Assembly: GCA_963764525.1 (NCBI GenBank)
Contig: CAVXTC010000026.1
Coordinates: forward strand, 97,263 to 161,262
Source of the DNA: DATDIC01 sp963764525
GTDB lineage: Bacteria > Pseudomonadota > Alphaproteobacteria > Acetobacterales > Acetobacteraceae
Reading direction: 5' to 3'
Length of the DNA: 64,000 bases
Under the pieces are notes generated by a model. That model saw only the letters and a program-made list of their open reading frames with translations, was not told the DNA's origin and did no database searches. The position numbers were made by a program, and so were the translations under genes. Of the stretch, positions 58,951 to 64,000 are shown one piece after another. Within the stretch, counting starts at the first letter, position 1. Every line of letters starts with the position of its first letter.

Positions 58951-59270
58951 CGGCCACCACCCGGGGATCGTTGAACGGCTTGCGGCCCTGATTGAACCCA
59001 AGGTGCATCAATTCGTCACTGAGCGAGGCGTGAATCCGTGCCGCCGTTCCCGCTCTTATTGCCGCCTGGTCGGTGGCATTCAGGTTGACCGCCACATCGA
59101 CATCGCCCTTCTCCAGCAGGAGTCGCTGGGCACCCGATTCCGGGATGTTCTGGAAGATAAGGCGCTTCATCGCCGGCTTGGTATCGAAATAGTCATGGTT
59201 ACGGTCGAACACGATCACGTCGCCCGGCTTTCACATGGTCAGGCGGTAGGGTCCGATACAGGCGCCCCGC
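58951..59270 (-). pseudogene. Internal fragment of an oligopeptide/dipeptide ABC solute-binding protein
   Basis: Reads GPYRLTM, an in-frame TGA where Trp is usual, then KPGDVIVFDRNHDYFDTKPAM, IFQNIPESGAQRLLLEKGDVD, AVNLNATDQAAIRAG, LSDELMHLGFNQGRKPFNDPRVV. This is the SBP_bac_5 family. It has neither start nor end: one side meets IS1380, the other a permease fragment. Confidence 0.72.
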
Positions 59271-59271
59271 C

Positions 59272-59429
59272 TCATCGGGTGCCAGAGCGGCCGCGCTGCG
59301 CTCGCTCAAGGCCCGCATGGCCAGAACGGCGAGGATCGCCATGGCGACGACAACGCCGAGCGCCATGGCGCTGGCATAGTCGAACCGGTAAAACAGAAAT
59401 CCCGTGCGAAAGATATACATCCGGATCAA
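59272..59429 (-). pseudogene. C-terminal fragment of a sugar ABC permease (MalF/UgpA type)
   Basis: About 46 residues read MYIFRTGFLFYRFDYASAMA followed by the membrane helix LGVVVAMAILAVLAMRAL. This is the last transmembrane part of binding-protein-dependent permeases, where YxxAF...GYASA is conserved. Upstream is an IS6 piece; downstream the frame runs into the solute-binding-protein fragment. Confidence 0.55.
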
Positions 59430-59570
59430 ACGGCGTGCTGCACTATCTATGGCGGGCGGTCGACCAGGATGGGATCGTGCTGGACATTCTCGTTCAGGAG
59501 CGGCGGAACGGGGCGGCAGCCAAACGCTTCTTCAAGCGCCTGCTGCGAGGGCTGAAATACAAGCCAAGGC
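59428..59570 (+). pseudogene. IS6-family transposase fragment
   Basis: Forty-seven residues of the DDE core: GVLHYLWRAVDQDGIVLDIL then VQERRNGAAAKRFFKRLLRG and LKYKPRRSIT. This is the YLWRAVDxxGxxLD block of IS6/IS26-like transposases. No terminal repeats remain. Confidence 0.8.
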
Positions 59571-59576
59571 GGTCGA

Positions 59577-59906
59577 TCACCGCAGCGGCGAGCAGGGATC
59601 GCCGCGCATCGCATCTTCGATCAGTGCCTCGAGCGCCGCCGGCAGGCCAGGCTGGTGGGCCACCGCGCTCTTGCGCCCGCCACCGCCGCGGCGGATCCGG
59701 CCGCCGATGTCATGGTGTCCTGACCGAAGTTCCCGAAGGCCATCATTGATCCTGCTGCGGGCGAGACCTGTCGCGACCGATGTCGCCGTGACGCCACCGT
59801 AGCCTTGTGCCAACGCTTCGTTGGCGGCGAACAGCCGACGACCGCGTTGGTCGAGAAATTCTGCCGCTCGCCGATACCGGCTACGAATGTCGTCAATGTC
59901 GATCAC
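59577..59906 (-). pseudogene. ISAzo13-family transposase, N-terminal fragment
   Basis: About 109 residues: IRSRYRRAAEFLDQRGRRLF, AANEALAQGYGGVTATSVAT, GLARSRINDGLREL, IRRGGGGRKSA and EALIEDAMRGDPCSPLR, the helix-turn-helix N-terminus of ISAzo13 transposases. It stops at the junction with the IS6 fragment; the catalytic domain is absent. Confidence 0.8.
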
Positions 59907-59972
59907 CCAGCCAGGCTAGCTCCGCTATCCCCCGTCGCACCTGACCTATTCGCGATTCTATTCCTGCGTTCT

Positions 59973-60323
59973 TCAGCCCAGCATGATCCCTCTGTTTCTC
60001 CGCGAGCCCTTGACTTGTTGATGCGCCCTTCCGTCGGTCAGTTGCTCCATGGTTAGGTGACCGCGTTCCGTACCGCGTCCGATGTCGTGCATCAGCGTTC
60101 GCGCGAAATGAATGATCGAAGGGATGCCGCAGTTTTGCGCGTCGTTGATCCAGCCGTTGAGCTTCCCAACGTCGTCACCACGCAACAACCCTCGGAAACG
60201 CATGGCGAGATTGCGCATCACGGTGAAGCCCGGCACGGTCTTTTTGAGGGCCTCCAGCATCCCGATCTGGCAAACTGTCGATGGCGTCGGCGTGCCCGTA
60301 TCAGGGCGACTTTGCCGCTGCCC
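59973..60323 (-). pseudogene. ISL3-family transposase, C-terminal fragment
   Basis: Reads CQIGMLEALKKTVPGFTVMR, NLAMRFRGLLRGDDVGKLNG, WINDAQNCGIPSIIHFARTL, MHDIG, then loses frame near 60070 before TMEQLTDGRAHQQVK. This is the DDE_Tnp_ISL3 C-terminal region. Flanked by the ISAzo13 fragment and an IS1380 right end. Confidence 0.75.
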
Positions 60324-60535
60324 ATGCCGCACTCAGCGCGGCCGCCGGCTGAGACGGACCAGACCGCGCACAGGCGATACGCTGTCACCTGCAACGTCGC
60401 CCGGTCCGGCGTGGCGCGGCATGCGTGCAACTCGCCGGCGGCCATGCGATGCAGGGATGGCGGATCAGCGCGAAATCGCGATTACGCTGCTATTTCGATC
60501 CTTGCTGGATGCGCCGGTGAGAAATGCGGGTTAGC
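60324..60535 (+). mobile_element. Second IS1380 right end (solo 3' fragment with intact terminal repeat)
   Basis: This 212-base piece matches 58750-58950 with high identity (shared CTCAGCGCGG, GAGACGGACCAGAC, AGGCGATACGCTGTCACC, CGAAATCGCGATTACG, TTTCGATCCTTGCTGG) and ends in the full repeat GGTGAGAAATGCGGGTTAGC at 60516-60535, complementary to the left end at 57895. No transposase is attached. Confidence 0.75.
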
Positions 60536-60540
60536 GCTGT

Positions 60541-60987
60541 CTAGAGGACAACCGACACCCTGCCCTCCAACGGTGCCGTGGCACGTAACGTCGCCCTCCA
60601 CGTCCAGTCGGTGTGCGTCGTCCGCGAACGCGGGCCGCTCGGCCTGACGGCCGCCGAGGTGCACGGATTGCTGCGTGTCGCCGGCGGGTTGCGGCGAATG
60701 CCTCTTGGCGTACCCGGCAGGCAGGTCACACGGGAACGTCGGGCAATGGCTGTCGATGGCAAGCCTGACGCATGCACCGCGGCTCGCGGTATTGGTGGGA
60801 GGGACCGCCGACTAGAAAACAGTGCACTGTCACTGTTCGGCGGGAAAATCACCGGCGAAAGCCTTGAAGCCGACCTTGGTGCCCGGTGGCGCGCCGTTCG
60901 TCTGTCGCCGAAGAGGTCCTACGGAAGCCGATCCCGGCGTCAACCCCGCTGGCTCACAGGCAGCGGGCTAGGGCGCACGATTGCCAA
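60541..60987. other. Stretch without a supported gene
   Basis: Open frames exist on both strands (for example minus 60541-60780, with AIDSHCPTFPCDLPAGYAKR and LDVEGDVTCHGTVGGQG), and minus 60840-60900 reads GTKVGFKAFAGDFPAEQ. They have some coding look but match nothing I recognise and are broken by stops. Probably further gene debris beside the insertion-sequence scar. Confidence 0.4.
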
Positions 60988-61938
60988 TCAGAAATTTACC
61001 CGGTCCCCGCCCTTCAGCGAAAGTGTCTCCCGCGCCTCGTCGGGCGTGGCGATGCCGAGCCCCAGCCCTTCGATGATCTGGCGCGCCGCGCGCACCTGCT
61101 GCGCGCTTGACTCGGCGAGCTGGCCCGGCCCGATCCAGAGGCGAATCTTCCAGCCCCACCCGCACGTTGCCGCCCATCGCCGCCGCCATCGCCGCGATCG
61201 GCAACTGATTGCGGCCGGCGCCGAGCACCGACCAGCTGGTATGGTCGCCAAACAGCCGGTCGGCGGTGCGCTTCATGTGCATGACGTCCTCGGGATGCGG
61301 GCCGATGCCGCCCAGTATCCCGAACACGGTCTGCACAAACAGCGGCGGCTTGAACCAGGCCGCGTTCCAGGAAGTGATGCAGGTTGTACAGGTGACCGAC
61401 GTCGTAGCATTCGAACTCGAATCGCGTGCCGGCGTCGCCGCAAGGTGCTCAGCACGAACTCGATGTCCTTGAACGTGTTGCGGAAGATGCAGATCGTGGG
61501 AGTTCTCGAGATGTTCCCGCTCCCAGTCGTGCTTGAACTCCTTGAAGCGCGCCAGCATCGGGAACAGCCCGAAATTCATCGATCCCATGTTGAGCGACGC
61601 GACCTCCGGCTTGAACGTCGCCGCCGGCTGCACCCGCTCCTCCACCGTCATGTACGGCGCGCCGCCGGTGGTCAGATTGACCACCGCGTCCGAGCGCTGC
61701 TTGATGCGCGGAAGGAACGCGCCGAACGCCTCCGGCGTCTGGTCCGGCTTGCCGGTCGTCGGGATCGCGCGCGTGCAGGTGCACGATCGCCGCGCCAGCC
61801 TCGGCGGCGCCGATCGCCGCTTCGGCGATCTCGCTCCGGCGTCACCGGCAGATGCGGCGACATCGCGGGCGTGTGGATCGACCCCGTCACCGCGCAGGTG
61901 ATGATGACCTTGCGCTGCCTGGCAGGTGCTATCGCCAT
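60988..61938 (-). CDS. Beta-keto acid cleavage enzyme (BKACE, KCE family), many frameshifts
   Basis: Reconstructed about 316 residues: KVIITCAVTGSIHTPAMSPHLPVTP, EAGAAIVHLHARDP (zinc-binding HxH), VVNLTTGGAPYMTVEERVQPA, ASLNMGSMNFGLFPML, CIFRNTFKDIEFVLS, FECYDVGHLYNLHHFLERG, GPHPEDVMHMKRTADRLFGD, AAAMGGNVRVGLEDS, GIATPDEARETLSLKGG. The family cleaves beta-keto acids with acetyl-CoA to acetoacetate and a CoA ester. About six shifts (near 61830, 61750, 61500, 61440, 61340, 61150) with net multiple of three. Either error-rich sequence or decay next to the scar. Confidence 0.75.
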
Positions 61939-61981
61939 CTTGCCTCTCCGTCCGTTTCGTTGCACTCCATCCGCCGCACGC

Positions 61982-62604
61982 TCAGCCGGCGAAGCGCGGC
62001 TCGGGCACGCCGCGCACGCCCAGGTCGTAAATCGTGAACACTGGCGAACAGGCGGCGGCTTAGCAGATCACCCGTCGCGACATCGTATTTATAGGCCCAG
62101 ATGCAGCGTCGGAAGCTGTCGGCAAAGTAGAACGTCGCCATCGGGGCTCCAGCACGGCCGTTGCTGACGATGATGCCCTCTTCCAGCTTCGTCACGCCGC
62201 GATCAGGGTCCAGGCTATAGAGCGAGCGCCCCGAGCGGCTCTCGTTCCTCGTAATCCATGGAGCCGACTAGGAAACGGCCCTGGCGATCCACCTTGCCGT
62301 CGTTCATCCGCGTGCGGCGGTTATCACGCTCGGGATCAGCGATCGGTGTCAAGGAGCCGGTTTCGAAGTCGAAGCAATGCAGGCCGTCGCGTAGTGCCAC
62401 CACAGCGGCGCCCCCGGCACGCAGACACATCAGGCGATATGCTCGGGCAGTTCCCAGCGACGCAGATCTTATCCGCGTGCATCGGTGCGATGGATGATGC
62501 CACCGTGACTGTCGATCCAATAGGAGAACCTCCTCCTGCACATCCCAGAGCGCGCCTTCCCTCAGCTCGTTCCGCGCATCGACCAATAATTCGATCCGGA
62601 ACAT
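61982..62604 (-). CDS. SMP-30/gluconolactonase-family protein with an internal deletion
   Basis: Starts MFRIELLVDARNELREGALWD, then CLRAGGAAVVALRDGLHCFD, RTRMNDGKVDRQGRFLVGSM (metal-binding N and D), VTKLEEGIIVSNGRA, FYFADSFRRCIWAYKYDVAT and RRLFASV. Directly after this it reads YDLGVRGVPEPRFAG and stops at 61982-61984; that is the normal last segment of the family, so roughly 100 residues (one or two beta-propeller blades) are missing. Small shifts also occur near 62520, 62230 and 62130. Lactonase activity is unlikely in this form. Confidence 0.72.
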
Positions 62605-62617
62605 CCGCCTGCTCCGC

Positions 62618-63391
62618 TCACAATGTCTCGACGTTGCCGTCGACGCCGAGCGACTGGCCCGAAATGTTGCGGCCGAGCGGCGAGACCAGGAACAGCACCA
62701 TGTGCGCGACGTCTTCCGCCGTGACCATCCGCCGCAGCGACACCTTGTCCAGATACTGCTTCTCCATCTCGGCATAGGACAAGCCGAGCTGCTGCGCGCG
62801 GGAGCAGATCACGCCCTCGATGCGCGGACCCTTCACGATGCCGGGCAGGATGGCGTTGACGGCAATGCCGGACGGGACCGAGTTCCTTGGCCAAGCTCTG
62901 AGTGAAGCCGATCACGCCCCATTTCGCCGCCGAATACGGCGTACGGAAGGCATAGCCGTGGCGCCCGGCGGCGGAGGACATGTTGATGATCGCGCCCCCA
63001 CCGGCTGCCTTCAACAGCGGTACGGCGCGGCGGGCGCACAGGAACTGCCCGGTCAGGTAGATATCGATGGTGCGGCGCCAGTCCGCCGGGGTGATCTCCT
63101 CGACCCGCCGGTCGGCCCGGCGATGCCGGCATTGTTGACCAGCACGTCCAGCCCGCCGAGCGCCGCGCTTGCTTCTTCGAACAGGTGATCGACCTGTGCA
63201 TCATCCGATACGTCGGCCAGTGTGGTGCCGATCGAAACGCCCGGCGCGCAGGTTTGCAGCGCTCGGCGTCCACGTCGCAGACATGCACGCTCGCACCGGC
63301 TGCGACCAACGCTTCAAGCGATGGCTCGCCCGATTCCTGCGGCCCCGGCCGTCACCACGACCCTCTGCCCTTTGGCCGAGAGTTCCGCCAT
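62618..63391 (-). CDS. Short-chain dehydrogenase/reductase, several frameshifts
   Basis: Reconstructed about 257 residues: MAELSAKGQRVVVTAGAAGIGRAIA, AAGASVHVCDVDAERC, GGLDVLVNNAGIAGP, AAGGGAIINMSSAAGRHGY, RTPYSAAKWGVIGFTQSLAKELGP (Y-x3-K), GIVKGPRIEGVI, ISGQSLGVDGNVETL. A classical SDR acting on a sugar or hydroxy-acid, judged by neighbours (lactonase, BKACE, sugar permease). Apparent shifts near 63317, 63245, 63112 and 62885, net multiple of three. The start overlaps the end region of the permease gene by a short distance. Confidence 0.78.
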
Positions 63392-63408
63392 CCCCGCCCC
63401 TCCCATCA

Positions 63409-64000
63409 GGTGCCGGCTCGCGCAGCGCCAGCACGGCGCTGAGCACAACGAGGCCGAAAATGATGTCGCGCACCGCGCTCGGCAGCGTGGTGCCGGCCAG
63501 CAGCGTGGACAGCGCCGTCAGCAGCAGCACGCCCCCGAGCATGCCGAAATAATGCCCGCGCCCGCCGGTGATCAGCGTGCCGCCCACCACCACCACGGCG
63601 ATCGAGGGCAACAGATAATCGTCGCCCATGCCAAGGCTTGCCTGACCGGAAAAGCCTGACAGCAGAATGCCAACAAGCGCGCTGCAAAACCCCGAAAGCG
63701 CATAGACGCCGATCAGCGTGCCGCCGACCCCCACGGCGCTCAGCCGCGCGACCAGCGTGCTGTTGCCCACCGCATAGATGCACCGGCCGGATACCGTCCG
63801 GTTCAGCAGTAACAACGAGAAGATCACAAACGCCACCAGTAGCCACACCACAGGGGTCGGTCGGGCAAAGTGACCGGTCATGAACCAGCGTTCCGCCGAC
63901 GAGGCGAACCCGGACGGCGTACCGTTGCAGTACATCAGCGCCACACCCTGCAGAATGCCGTTCATCGCCAGCGTCATCACGATCGGCGGCAGGCCGAGCA
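63409..64000 (-). CDS. Sugar ABC transporter permease (RbsC type), partial at the window end
   Basis: About 195 residues of the C-terminal half: PPIVMTLAMNGILQGVALMY, VWLLVAFVIFSLLLLNRTVSGRCIYAVGNS, RLSAVGVGGTLIGVYALSG, GMGDDYLLPSIAVVVVGGTLITGGRG, GTTLPSAVRDIIFGLVVL. This is the BPD_transp_2 family of ribose/xylose-type importers. The reading frame as given passes the natural end; a TGA at about 63409 in the next frame probably is the stop. The 5' part lies beyond base 64000. Confidence 0.88.

Noticed and set aside
60578..62167. Plus-strand open frame of 529 codons
   Set aside because: Lies antisense to BKACE, which has clear family motifs though frameshifted.
1..64000. CRISPR array, prophage or integron
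   Set aside because: No regularly spaced direct repeats, phage structural genes or integrase were seen.

Overview
The window is high-GC DNA from an alphaproteobacterium, most likely a member of the Acetobacteraceae/Rhodospirillales. The evidence is gene order and gene content: tsaD divergent from hemC-hemD-mitofilin-hemY, plsC-miaB-phoH-ybeY-corC, tamA-tamB, hslV-hslU, and cvpA-purF. This assignment is inferred from synteny, since no rRNA or other marker is present. Bases 1-30200 are mainly housekeeping: a partial acyl-CoA dehydrogenase, tsaD, late haem synthesis, an M23-like envelope protein, a 2-oxoacid:ferredoxin oxidoreductase with a flavoprotein/ferredoxin partner, a methyltransferase-glycosyltransferase fusion, nusG-secE with tRNA-Trp and tRNA-Gly, the miaB-corC operon, plsC, TamAB, glutathione synthetase, an MFS carrier and HslVU.

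Bases 30200-47600 are mixed metabolism and accessory genes: an AbrB-Doc toxin-antitoxin pair, two RraA-like aldolase homologues, an iron alcohol dehydrogenase, a 6-phosphogluconate-dehydrogenase-like protein, transporters, a PEP-CTERM protein, two tandem aspartate-aminotransferase paralogues behind a structured leader, a double GNAT protein, an isolated Rieske protein, DinB, a broken DUF2075 ATPase, a secreted endonuclease/phosphatase-fold protein, an LLM oxidoreductase and an esterase. Bases 47600-55640 hold gluQ, a very large PI3/PI4-kinase-like protein with a small partner gene (the least familiar locus here), a nucleosidase/phosphorylase, an SDR, purF and cvpA.

Bases 55900-60540 are a genomic scar. 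A truncated CaiB-type CoA-transferase abuts a decapitated OprB porin. These are followed by an internally deleted IS1380 element, ABC-transporter fragments, IS6, ISAzo13 and ISL3 transposase fragments, and a second IS1380 right end. Bases 60990-64000 return to catabolic genes: BKACE, an SMP-30 lactonase with an internal deletion, an SDR and a sugar ABC permease running off the end.

A striking property is the number of single-base frameshifts, mostly apparent +1, in genes that should be essential or intact (korA, korB, miaB, corC, plsC, tamB, gshB, hslU, purF). I read most of these as sequence or assembly errors. Such genes are given as one CDS over the reconstructed span, with the approximate shift position stated. 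Fragments that are clearly decayed are given as pseudogenes.
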